Counted from the first letter of the stretch, positions 55,220 to 64,000 are shown. The stretch: DNA of 64,000 nucleotides from Pseudoflavonifractor sp. 524-17 (GCF_009935845.1 NZ_QWEK01000023.1:1-64000), one strand, 5' to 3'. A program made the numbers and translations. The notes: generated by a model not told the origin, from the letters alone.

Positions 55220-56223
55220 CACGATTTCTCCTTCTCTTTTTTTAATAGCCAAGAAATTTTCTGATACCTCTCCCATCCATTCCGCAAAATTTCTCCAATC
55301 TCCCGCCGCAGCCACTCCGGCTCCAGGACCTGGCACACCGCTACATATTGCAGCGCCCAGAATTTCAGTCCAGCCGCCCCGGTGGACACCATGGCGTCAA
55401 AGGTTCCGTCACCATTGTCCCGAAGCTGCGTCTCCATGCCAAACCGGTCCAGCACGTCGCTGACCAACTCCGCTTCGCAGCGCAGCACCGCCTGGACAGC
55501 CTCGCCGGGAAAGGGGTACACACGCTCCCGAACATACCGCTCCAGGTCCAGTCCGGGCGGCAGAGGAGCTATGGACTGGTCCTCCAGCAAAACCGGCGAC
55601 TGAATCCGGTCCACCCGATAGTGGCTGATGTTCTCTTCTCCCTGATACCGGAAGATAAGGTAATAGTTTCCATTTGCAAAGAAAAGGCCATAGGGCGACA
55701 CCCGATAGGGCTGCTCCCGGCGGGGATGGAGCCGCTTGTCCATGCCGTATTCCATGTACTGAAACTCCACCTGACAGCAGCGTGACACCGCCTCTTCTAG
55801 CACCTCCACGGACAGAAAGGTCTCCTGATTGATACCGCGCCAGGGTGTTCCAACGGACAGGGGGCGGCACTGTTCCCGCTGCCAGCGGCTCAGGCCCCGC
55901 CCCAGCTTCTTCAGCAGCCGCTCACACTGACGCCGGGAAATGCCCGGAAAAGCGGAGGCGGCGTCCGACAGCAGACGCACCTCCGACGGCTCCAACGGGC
56001 GGGACAAAAGCCGGTAGCCCTCGCCGTCATCCTGATACTCCGGAATATGACAGCCCACAGCCCGCAGCTTGTCCAGGGCGGCGTAGACCGCCCGCCGGCC
56101 ACAGCGCAGGCCGTACTCCGTTCGCAGCAGACGGAGCAACTCTCCCATGGGCAGGGCGTGGTCGGCGTCAGTATGCTCCGAGAGAACCTGATAGACCCGG
56201 AAGGGAAGGATGTTTATGGACAC
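55219..56223 (-). CDS. WYL-domain transcriptional regulator
   Basis: A 334-residue regulator with an N-terminal winged helix (about 1-60, LRTEYGLRCGRRAVYAALDKL), a WYL domain (about 140-215; CCQVEFQYMEYG, YRVSPYGLFFANGNYYLIFRYQ, HYRVDRIQSPVLLE) and a C-terminal WCX-like part. WYL domains sense nucleic-acid ligands in phage-defence control. I use GTG 56223 behind AAAAGGAGGCG. It is coupled to the nuclease gene, and an operator-like palindrome lies upstream of its promoter. Confidence 0.88.
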   Translation of the reverse strand: MSINILPFRVYQVLSEHTDADHALPMGELLRLLRTEYGLRCGRRAVYAALDKLRAVGCHIPEYQDDGEGYRLLSRPLEPSEVRLLSDAASAFPGISRRQCERLLKKLGRGLSRWQREQCRPLSVGTPWRGINQETFLSVEVLEEAVSRCCQVEFQYMEYGMDKRLHPRREQPYRVSPYGLFFANGNYYLIFRYQGEENISHYRVDRIQSPVLLEDQSIAPLPPGLDLERYVRERVYPFPGEAVQAVLRCEAELVSDVLDRFGMETQLRDNGDGTFDAMVSTGAAGLKFWALQYVAVCQVLEPEWLRREIGEILRNGWERYQKISWLLKKEKEKS

Positions 56224-56250
56224 GGCGGCGCCTCCTTTTCCTGATGGGTT

Positions 56251-56280
56251 ATTGTACCATAAACGCGGCGCGGATAGCAA
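56251..56280 (-). promoter_or_regulatory. promoter of the WYL-nuclease operon
   Basis: On the minus strand TTGCTA (56275-56280), an 18-nt spacer and TACAAT (56251-56256) lie 28 nt ahead of the GTG start. Confidence 0.65.
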
Positions 56281-56281
56281 C

Positions 56282-56315
56282 CACCCCCCTGTACTTGTTT
56301 CGGTATAGGGGGGTG
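56282..56315. promoter_or_regulatory. palindromic operator between divergent operons
   Basis: CACCCCCCTGTAC and GTATAGGGGGGTG are 13-bp inverted arms with one mismatch and an 8-nt spacer. The palindrome sits 2 bp upstream of the WYL promoter -35, and its right arm falls in the spacer of a possible plus-strand promoter (TTGTTT 56295-56300, TAACAT 56319-56324). It is a natural site for the WYL regulator. Confidence 0.7.
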
Positions 56316-56361
56316 TGCTAACATTACGGAAAATCCATTGGAAAGGAACGACTGTGCGTTT

Positions 56362-56787
56362 ATGGAAAAGAGGTCAACAGGAAAGCGGCTTCTCAGAGAG
56401 ACGGATTACGCGCTTTTGAAACGAGTGCTATACGGTAATTTCAGTTTGATCTGCTTGGATGTGGATGATCTGACGGTTCTGCGGGATGGCGAGACCGCTT
56501 TCCTTTGGGAATGCCCTCCCTGCGCGTCAATGGACGAACTGATAAGCATGGCCCTGCTGGTGGCGGCTGAAATGGATCCAGAGCGGGGCCGAAAAATCGT
56601 ATCTGTAGTGCTATATGTCAATGTGCCTAGGGATATGAGCCTCGAAAGCCTTGATGAAATATGCCGCGCAATTCAGTGGCCGATTCCAAAAGACGCGGAT
56701 ATTAGATTCGGCCGCGGTTTTCACAAAGAAGCTCGTTTCCTGCTTGCCACTTCTGAGGGAAGAGCAAAGAAGAGGAGGAAAACGTAA
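56362..56787 (+). CDS. small protein with FtsZ C-terminal-like domain
   Basis: A 141-residue protein, starting at ATG 56362 (TTG 56338 is an alternative). Residues about 60-135 resemble the FtsZ/tubulin C-terminal domain (RKIVSVVLYVNVPRDMSLESLDEICRAI, then DADIRFGRGFH), but there is no GTPase domain. It might bind other proteins of the operon or interfere with FtsZ. It is the first gene of the plus-strand island operon, and its stop overlaps the ATG of the phosphatase (TAATG). The match is by eye and moderate. Confidence 0.6.
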   Translation: MEKRSTGKRLLRETDYALLKRVLYGNFSLICLDVDDLTVLRDGETAFLWECPPCASMDELISMALLVAAEMDPERGRKIVSVVLYVNVPRDMSLESLDEICRAIQWPIPKDADIRFGRGFHKEARFLLATSEGRAKKRRKT

Positions 56788-57500
56788 TGACCTATGTGAT
56801 GTCGGATATTCACGGCTATTATGAAAAATACCGGTCCATGCTGGAGACCATTGAGTTTGCGGAGGATGACACCCTCTATGTGCTGGGGGACGTACTGGAC
56901 CGGGGGCCGGACGGGTTCAAGATCCTGCTGGATATGGCGGCGCGGCCTAACATAATTGGGCTTCTGGGAAACCATGAGCTGCTGGCCGCCGCGGTGCTGC
57001 CCTCCCTTTTGCGCACCATACGCCGGGGCGAGGAGCAGCCTTTGGCTAAAGCGGAGCAGGCGCAGATGCAGGAATGGCTTCAAAACGGAGGGAAGGCATC
57101 CATCCTGCAATTTCTCCAGTTCAGTGGGGAAGAAATGGAGACCGTGTGCGAGTATCTGCGGTCACTGTCCGCCTATGAGGAAATCACGGTACAGGGACGG
57201 CGGTTTGTGCTGGTCCACGCCGGGCTGGAGCATTTCTCCGCCGCCCGTCCTTTGGAGGAATATGACCTGGAGGATTTCCTGTTCTGCCGCCCAGACCCGG
57301 AGACCGCCTATTTCCCGGACAAAACCCTCGTTTTCGGGCACACCCCCACCCGGCTGCTCTTCAAACAAATCGGGAAACCGGAACTGCCGGACCGCATTTT
57401 CCATCGTAATACAATGATTGGCGTCGACTGCGGGTGCGCCTATCCCGGCGGACGGCTGGGGTGCTTATGCCTGGATACAATGGAGGAGTTTTATGTGTAA
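56787..57500 (+). CDS. PPP-type metallophosphatase
   Basis: A 237-residue phosphatase of the ApaH/PrpE/PP1 group. The metal motifs are complete: SDIHGYYEKY (6-15), LGDVLDRGPDG (about 33-43), GLLGNHE (about 57-63), LVHAGL and FGHTPT. It may hydrolyse phosphoproteins or dinucleoside polyphosphates. Its start overlaps the stop of the upstream gene by 1 nt, and the PHP/PolC-like gene starts 8 nt before its end, which indicates one tightly packed transcript. Confidence 0.9.
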   Translation: MTYVMSDIHGYYEKYRSMLETIEFAEDDTLYVLGDVLDRGPDGFKILLDMAARPNIIGLLGNHELLAAAVLPSLLRTIRRGEEQPLAKAEQAQMQEWLQNGGKASILQFLQFSGEEMETVCEYLRSLSAYEEITVQGRRFVLVHAGLEHFSAARPLEEYDLEDFLFCRPDPETAYFPDKTLVFGHTPTRLLFKQIGKPELPDRIFHRNTMIGVDCGCAYPGGRLGCLCLDTMEEFYV

Positions 57501-58605
57501 GCAATTTATAAAAAGAGTTCATTCAATTTGCCGCACACATTTCAGGAGAAATTCCGCGCACAGGAAATCGGTGGAAAGGACTGAGTTGAGCTGCCACACA
57601 GATTTTACCCCGGGGGAGGGTATTCTTTCTCCGAAGGAGTGGATCAGCAGTGCCCGTGAAGCCGGCATCCGAGCCATTGCGATCACGGATTTTCAAAATG
57701 CAGACGGGTTTATGGAGGCGGCGCAGGCTATCGAGAAACTGCACCGGGACGCAGAACCGGGAGAGCTGGATTTCAAGGTACTCTATGGCCTGGAAACTGT
57801 GCTGGAGGACGGATGTCTGATTCATCTTCTGGTGCAGCATCAGGAGGGATTAGCGCAGCTTTACCGGCTGCTGGAAAGCCGGAAGGAGCGTCCGTTTCTG
57901 CGAAAAGCGGAGATCAACGAGCATCGAGCCGGACTGTTGGTAGGCTGTCCCGGAAAGGACGGAGAAGTTTATCGCGGGATTCTAAAAAATCTGGATGACG
58001 CCCGTTTGGAGGAAATCGCCGGGTTCTACGATTATCTGTCGGTCCTGCCGCCGCAGCATTGCAGACTTCTGTCCATGCCGGAGCACATTTCCCGCAGCGA
58101 AGCCCTTCGGGCGGCGGAGGACTTGATCCTCAAAACCATTGCTCTTGGCAAACGGTCAGGCAAGCCAGTGGCCGCAGCAGGAAACAGGCGAACAGCAAAT
58201 CAGGATTGGGGTATGTTCCGAAGCAGTATGGCTTATCGCGCCCTGAAGGATGAGAACTTGGTCCTTGACCCCGCTTTCCTTGGCAAATGGCTGGGCAAAC
58301 CGGCGGACACAGCGGGAAATACACCCATGGGAAATCAGGATTGGGGTATGTTCAGATGGGGTATGACTCATTATATTCTGAAGGGTGAGGATTTGGAGAT
58401 ACCCCTGCCGAACCGCCTCTACACGGAAGAGGATGGGGCCTGGGATGTATCCCTGCCAGATCTCCTCTACGCGGATGAGATGTTGGACGTCTTCTCTTTC
58501 ATGGGAAAAGAAGCAGCGGAGGAAATTGTCCTTCACGCGCCCAACCGTCTGGCGGATCTATGCGAAGAAATCCGGATTTTCCCGGAGGATCAACGATGCT
58601 TGTAG
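57493..58605 (+). pseudogene. PolC-like protein part 1: degenerate PHP domain, ends at in-frame TAG
   Basis: A 370-residue frame that aligns with the PHP part of DNA polymerase III PolC: AIAITDFQNADGFMEA, FKVLYGLETVLEDG, GLAQLYRLLESRK, GEVYRGILKNLDDARLEEIAGFYDYL. The DEDD exonuclease normally inserted after the 'YGLE' segment is absent. The PHP metal ligands are lost (ELSCHTDF where HLHT is expected). There is an internal tandem duplication of 45 residues (NQDWGMFR at about 236 and 281). ATG 57493 follows GGAGG. The frame ends in TAG and continues directly into part 2. Confidence 0.75.
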
Positions 58606-59844
58606 CCCATCCTGCCCGGTGCGTTTCAGACTGTGTCGGACCTCTGCCGGAAGCAGCTCCGGATACGGTACGGCAGTATGATTCCTGAGACGGCGCAGGA
58701 ACGGATAGAGTATGAGCTTGCAGTCCTGCAAAACAATGAATGGTTCTGCTCCGTTCTCCTGATTGTCCGCCAACTGGTACAGGGGCTCCAGGGAAAGGGG
58801 TATCCGGTCCGTGCATTAGCCAGGTACTACTCGGACTCCGGTTATACATATTCGTATGCCGCATATCTGCTTGGCGTGACTGAAGTCGATCCTTTGGCCA
58901 TACAGATCCCCCGTGAACGCTTCAGGATGCCTGACGCGCCTGATTGGCAATTTGCATTGAACGTTCCAGAAGAGTGTGTGGAGGAATGCTGGAAAGAGGC
59001 CGTTGCGATCCTTTCTCAAATATTTCCCCAGGGAATGGCGGTATCAATGCCGGAATCATATCAATCCAACGGAAGGATCTTTGTCCCCCATGCTGCGCAG
59101 CTGCGCAACTGGCTGCCCTTGAAAAAGGTTGACGGACAATATTGGGCCCCTTATGGAGCCGCTGAGGATTTTCCCTGCCTATTTCGGTTGTATTTAGTGC
59201 CCGCAAAGGACCTGAGTCTGTTTCGTAAACTGGAACAATCAACTGGAACACACCCATCCTCCATAAACATTGAAGAAGATGCGCTTCCGTTATTATTGCG
59301 GGATCAAACGGATATCCCAGAGCTTGGATTTTCAGATATCCAGGCGATCTGGAAACTGGCAGATCCCCAAACAATGGATGACATCATCAAGGTTTTTGCC
59401 CTGCGCCACTCCTGGGGCGCTTGGGAGGACAACGGTGAGGAGTTGGTGAAAAAGAGGGCCGTTCTATTCAGCGAGATCATTGGGAGCATGGATGATGTTT
59501 TCTTGCGTCTGCTGGACGCAGGATTGGATATGGCGTTTGTATACCAGGTTACAGCGCAGCTCCAGAGATCTGAAGAACTGGATAAAGAATATATTTCCGT
59601 CCTGACACAAAATGGGATTCCAGAATGGATTATCAATTCCTGCAGCAAAATCATAAAGCTCTCTCCAAAAGCGTATTGTGCGGCAGCTTTTGCGATACCG
59701 GCACTTAAAGCAGCATGGTATAAGGCGCGCTTTCCGAAGGAGTACGCGCAGGCGTATTCTGAATGGCATTCTGAGAATCTGCATTCACAGGCGTTGAACA
59801 CTGCCTTGGCGGAGATTTTTTCCAGCTCCCCCGAGGCCGGTTAG
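58606..59844 (+). pseudogene. PolC-like protein part 2: degenerate polymerase domain
   Basis: In the same frame after the TAG, homology to PolC goes on: YGSMIPETAQERIEYELAVLQNN, LLGVTEVDPLAIQIP, LSLFRKLEQSTGTHPSSINI, LRHSWGAWEDNGEELV, VLFSEIIGSMDDVFLRLL and NGIPEWIINSCSKIIKLSPKAYCAAAFAI. The catalytic aspartates are gone: PDAPDWQFALN stands where PDIDLNF is expected, and the GSRGS motif reads ALARYY. GTG 58633 could start it separately, but its ribosome site is poor. The protein cannot polymerise DNA. It is either a decaying PolC paralogue or a domesticated inactive one. Confidence 0.75.
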
Positions 59845-59882
59845 GGTGAACAACTCGAAACAACGGTCACAGGGAGGCTGGT

Positions 59883-62800
59883 ATGAACGCTCAAGAAATC
59901 AAGAACATTCTGATCGCCTATCTGAAGACAGCCAACCGTGAGATCCGGATCTACCAGGAAAAAAGCATCGGGGACGCGGTGTGCGATCTGATGGCGGTGA
60001 CCAACTGCCTGACGGGCTACGAGATCAAAAGCGACCTGGATAATTACCAGCGGCTGAATCATCAAATCACTGCCTATGACCGTTTTTTGAGAAATGCTAT
60101 ATCGTCGTAGGCGGCCGTCACCTCAAATCAGCGGACCAGAAGGTACCTGGCCACTGGGGAATCATCACAATCCAGAGCGACCATGTCACCGTCAACCGCC
60201 CCGCCCGTGCCGGAAACCCGGACTGCGGCAGCCAGCTGAGGGTCCTCTGGAAGCTGGAGCTGTCCAACCTGCTGACAAAAGCAGGACTTCCGCCGTATAC
60301 TTACAAAAGCAAGCAGTACATCATAGACCGGATCGTGGAAAAACTGGCTCAGGCGGAAATCAGGCGGCATGTGGCCTATGAACTGATGCACAGGGACTAT
60401 GCGCTGTTCGACGCAAAAGACTACTCACTCCACTTCGGTGGAGCGGAGGAAACGGGGGATGGTTCCCCCGCAGTAAGCGGCCTGCCGGCGGCGGAGATTG
60501 TGGACGCCCTGTCTGAACAGGATTTCAAAGAGATGACCCTGGACCGGTGGATCGCGCTGTATGCCCAAGCCAAGGAGCTGCAAAAAAGCAAGGAGGACCT
60601 TAGCCGTGTGCGGACGGCTCCGAGGGCGCCCCACGACATCCCCTATACCGATATTGAGGTCTCATTGGGCGTACCTTGGGTCAGTGAACAGATCATCGAC
60701 GATTTCTGCTATGTTCTCCGCACGGGAGATGAGAAGTTGGTGGAGAGGATGCACTGGGCCCACAAGATAATCAGCTATGAGCCTCTGACCGGATACTGGT
60801 ATGTGGCAGACAAGCAGCGTACAGCATATTGGTATGGGGACAAAACGCGGCTTGAGCGCACCTATGGTCTGCCAAGCTACAACGCGCTGTATATTCTGGA
60901 GGCCACACTGAATCTCAGGGAGATCCGGCGGAAGACGAAAGCGGAAACGTTGGCGGCGCTGGAAAAGCAGGAGGCCATCGAAAATCTGTTCAAGGAGTGG
61001 GTCTGGCGGGACGAGGACCGCCGCTGGGAGATCGAGGAGGCATACAACAAGATCTTTCAGGGCTGCCGGGCCAAAGAATACAGCGGCCGTGAATTGAAAT
61101 TCCCGGAAATGAGCCCAGATGTCACGCTGCTTGATTACCAAAAGGATGCCGTCATGCGGGTGATCTCGGAGAAAAACACGCTCCTGGCCTTTGACGTAGG
61201 GGCGGGGAAAACCTATATCATGATCGCCGCCGCCATGAAAATGCGCCAGAAGGGGCGTTCCCGGAAAAACCTGTTTGTGGTGCCCAACCATATCGTGGGC
61301 CAGTGGGAGCTGATTTTCAAGCAGATGTATCCCGCAGCCAAGGTGCTGTCGGTGGACCCTGCCGCTTTTCGGCCTCAGCTCCGGCAGAAGGTGCTGGGGC
61401 AGATTCAGCGCGGGGATTATGACGGTATCATCATGGCGTACAGCTGCTTTGAGATGATCCCGCTGTCGGAGAAATACCTGATGGAGCAGATGGAGCGGAA
61501 GCTCCGGGAGCTGGACGCCTCTCTGCCGGGGAGGAATCCGGGGATTCATTTTCCAGGGATCGGCGCGTCGGTGAAACGGGAGAGGGACTACCTCAAAAAG
61601 CAGATTTTCGATCTGATTAGCACGCTGGAGGACTATACGGAAGCCATCACCTTTGACCAGCTGGAGATCAATACACTCTTTGTGGACGAGGCCCACAACT
61701 TCAAGAACATCCCTTTGCAGAGCAATCTGAGGGGAATTTCCGGCGTCAATATCACTGGTTCTCAAAAGTGCCTGGAAATGCTCCACAAGGTGCGGTGTGT
61801 CCAGGAGAACAATCAGGGCCGGGGCGTGGTTTTTGCCACCGGTACGCCGCTGTGCAATTCAATCTCGGACACCTACGCTATGCAGATGTACCTGCAATAT
61901 GACGAGATGAAGGAAGTGCACCTGGACCACTTTGACAACTGGGTGAAATCCTTTGCCAAGCCAGAGCGAGTATGTGAAATCGACGTGGACACCTCAAAAT
62001 ACCGTTTTGTCCTGCGGTTCGCGCGGTTTTTTAATCTGCCGGAGCTGTCCAGGATGTTTTCCCAGATAGCTGCCTTTCATGCGGTGGACAACAAGGAAGG
62101 GATTCCGCGGCTGGAGCGCTACAGCGATGTGATCCTGCCCCGCAATGCAGCGCTGCAAAGCTACATGGACCAGCTGTGCCTGCGCTCAGAAGAAATACGT
62201 GAATGGCGGGTGGACAAGACCAAGGATAATATGCTTAAAGTGAGTACCGACGGCAGAAAGGCGGCGCTGGATCTGCGGCTGGTGAATCAGGAGCAGCCCG
62301 GTGGGGAGATCTCCAAGGTCTGGCGCTGTGTTCAGCAGGTCATGGGGATTTACAAGGAGTACAACGGATGCAGCCAGATCATCTTTTGCGACTACTCCAC
62401 ACCCAAGGCAGAGAAGTTCAATATATATGACGAACTGAAACAGGAATTGATGAAGCATGGGGTCCCATCCAAAGAAATCGCCTTTATTCACAGCTGCCGC
62501 TCCGAGGCAGAAAAGGTGCAGCTTTTTGAAGAGGTAAACTGCGGTATGGTACGTGTTCTGCTGGGTTCCACCTTCAAGCTTGGCATCGGCGCCAACGTGC
62601 AGACCCAGCTCAAGGCTATCCATCACCTGGACGTACCCTGGCGGCCCTCCGACATGGTACAGCGGGAGGGCCGCATCCTCAGAAGAGGAAACCGATACCA
62701 GGAAATCAAGATTTTCCGCTATATCGCCGAGGGAAGCTTCGATTCCTACTCCTGGCAGCTGCTGGAGACCAAGCAGCGGTTTATCTCTCAGTTTTTGAGC

Positions 62801-63472
62801 GGCTCAGAATACCAGCGTTCCGCCTCCGACCTGGAGGAAAATGTATTGACCTATGCGCAGGTCAAGGCCCTGGCCATCTCCCAGCCGCTGATGAAGGTGC
62901 TGGCCGAGAAAGAAAATGAGCTGCGCCGCTTGCAGATGCTCTCCAATCACCACATCCACACCCAAGAAGCTCAGCGGCAAGCCATCGCTGAGCAGGAGGA
63001 GCAGCTAGCCATTCTCAAAGGAAGGCTCGCGGCTACTGAGCAGAATGCCAGCTATGTGGGCGGCATTTCTGAGGACGGCTTTCAGGCCGCTTACAGAACT
63101 GTGAAAGCGGTACTGACTGAGGACGTGGTTTTGGGCAGGACAGCTTCTCCCCTGGAGCTGTCGGTCTTAGGGTTCGGAATTGCAATCCCGGGAGCCGGGG
63201 AGCAGAACGCTAAAAAACCCTATATTGTTCTGTCCCGCAATGGGGCCGACTATCCGCTGGAAATGGGGCCATCCTCTGCCGGGAACGCGCGCCGTGTGGT
63301 GAACTTTTTGAAACGGTTTCACGAACTCCCCAAGCGCATCGAAGAACAGCGGGACGAATGCCTGAGGGAAATCGAGCGTCTAAAAGAATTGAGCCGGGAA
63401 ACAAACCCCTATTTGGATGACATGAGGTCTTTGGAGGAAGAAATCACACGAATACGCTCTAAAATCATCTGA
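59883..63472 (+). pseudogene. sce7726-type nuclease domain fused to SNF2-type helicase, broken by a 1-nt slip
   Basis: ATG 59883 opens a PD-(D/E)XK sce7726-type domain (SIGDAVCDLMAV, TGYEIKSDLDNYQRL). At the T6 run 60083-60088 the frame shifts: restoring one T gives YDRFFEKCYIVVGGRHL and an unbroken frame to 63472, about 1196 codons in all. The helicase part has Walker A in AFDVGAGKTYI (nt 61188-61220), VDEAHNFKN (near 61680), FATGTPLCNS, and motif VI VQREGRILRRGN (near 62660), then a coiled-coil tail. The second frame also offers an ATG at 60335 for a helicase of 1045 residues alone. It is the last gene of the island operon. Slippage, decay or sequencing error could explain the shift. Confidence 0.8.
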
Positions 63473-63542
63473 CCGAGAGGGCGGAAAGAAGTATCTGTGC
63501 AATTCAATTGGATTAGATTTTGCAGCAACAGAAACCGAAACA

Positions 63543-63581
63543 AAGACTTGGCGGGCAAACAAAGTCCGCCGGGTCTTTTTG
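63543..63581 (+). terminator. terminator of the island operon
   Basis: AAGAC(TT)GGCGG and CCGCC(G)GGTCTT pair and are followed by TTTTT. Confidence 0.8.
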
Positions 63582-63634
63582 CATCATAAGAAGAAACGAA
63601 CGGCAATGAATTTGCTTTAAGATGTGTGCTATTC

Positions 63635-63663
63635 TTGCAGAGCAAGCATCGAAGCAGTATAAT
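63635..63663 (+). promoter_or_regulatory. promoter of the VanR-like gene
   Basis: TTGCAG (63635-63640), a 17-nt spacer and a perfect TATAAT (63658-63663). Confidence 0.75.
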
Positions 63664-63783
63664 ATGATTGCAAACTACCTGATGTTAAGAAATCCAGCGG
63701 AAACTATCAGCCCCAAAAACAAAAAACTCCAAAAATGTTTGATAGGATGTCTTTGACTACGGTTATAGAAAAGAGGTCGCCCA

Positions 63784-64000
63784 ATGCCCGATAAAATTTT
63801 AGTGGTCGATGATGAACAGGAAATCTCCGATTTGGTGGAATTATATCTCCAAAATGAGAACTGCGAGGTGTTTAAGTTTTACTCGGCTAAAGATGCCCTT
63901 GCCTGCATTGAATCCACCGAGCTTGATTTAGCCATTCTGGATATTATGCTGCCGGAGGTGAACGGCTTTGCCCTCTGCCAGAAAATCAGGGAGCGGCATA
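63784..64000 (+). CDS. VanR-like OmpR-family response regulator, 5' part
   Basis: The frame runs off the window after 72 codons. The receiver start (KILVVDDEQEISDLVELYLQNENCEVF) and the phosphoacceptor region AILDIMLPEVNGF closely resemble VanR-type regulators; the acidic pair is Asp9/Asp10 and the phosphoacceptor Asp is near residue 53. AGAGG lies upstream of ATG 63784. A VanS-like kinase would be expected downstream. Whether resistance genes follow cannot be seen. It has its own promoter. Confidence 0.85.
   Translation, partial: MPDKILVVDDEQEISDLVELYLQNENCEVFKFYSAKDALACIESTELDLAILDIMLPEVNGFALCQKIRERH

Larger units (their letters stand above)
63473..63783 (+). other. intergenic region with terminator and promoter
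   Basis: It holds the terminator at 63543-63581 and the promoter at 63635-63663. The rest is AT-rich without visible features. Confidence 0.6.

Overview
The window looks like the chromosome of an anaerobic Gram-positive gut bacterium of the Oscillospiraceae type (Flavonifractor, Lawsonibacter, Oscillibacter or Intestinimonas relatives). Supporting signs are high-GC clostridial coding, a CIRCE-controlled hrcA-grpE-dnaK-dnaJ operon, a large Firmicutes-type SRP RNA next to dnaX and ybaB, a NusG-domain-II gene behind apbE, and lineage-specific MATE, rubredoxin and BMP-lipoprotein genes. The genus is an inference; no database search was possible.

Layout. 1-5156: mobile-element debris (promoter, small gene, tyrosine integrase without a start codon, 5' stub of a replication-initiator gene) beside a decayed xanthine-dehydrogenase-type operon, then tRNA-fMet and tRNA-Leu. 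5157-9512: membrane protein, response regulator, flavodoxin-like protein and sensor kinase. 9555-12836: rpiB, hisJ-type phosphatase and a PMT-type glycosyltransferase. 12957-18227: heat-shock operon. 18308-22110: MBL hydrolase, MATE pump, cysteine desulfurase, rubredoxin. 22214-27510: two tandem hybrid histidine kinases. 27532-30027: hairpin cluster, XRE regulator, tRNA-Ala, membrane protein. 30223-33242: apbE, nusG-II, glpK. 33378-37230: SRP RNA, dnaX, ybaB, DUF362 ferredoxin. 37243-39819: deoC, a BMP lipoprotein, a small hypothetical gene.

40138-51765 is a long co-directional cluster: two tandem secreted C69 dipeptidases, a DUF6305-like lipoprotein, an ion-transporter-superfamily permease, a 57-residue membrane peptide, a membrane-anchored AspA/AstE-type zinc hydrolase, pgsB, pgsC, pgsW and a PrsA-like foldase lipoprotein. 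It joins a poly-gamma-glutamate-type ligase to peptidases, an amide hydrolase and a carboxylate-type permease, but has no pgsA. Stem-loops without U-tracts lie ahead of four of its genes.

51938-53239 is a Rieske-tailed FAD oxidoreductase. 53272-63581 is an accessory island: a dispersed repeat, a serine-recombinase remnant, a translationally coupled WYL regulator plus PD-(D/E)XK nuclease, and a divergent tightly packed operon with an FtsZ-C-terminal-like protein, a PPP phosphatase, a catalytically degenerate exonuclease-less PolC homologue interrupted by one in-frame TAG, and an sce7726-type nuclease domain fused to an SNF2-type helicase but broken by a 1-nt slip in a T-tract. A palindromic operator lies between the two divergent promoters. 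This island and the pgs cluster are the best candidates for undescribed systems. The window ends inside a VanR-like response regulator.
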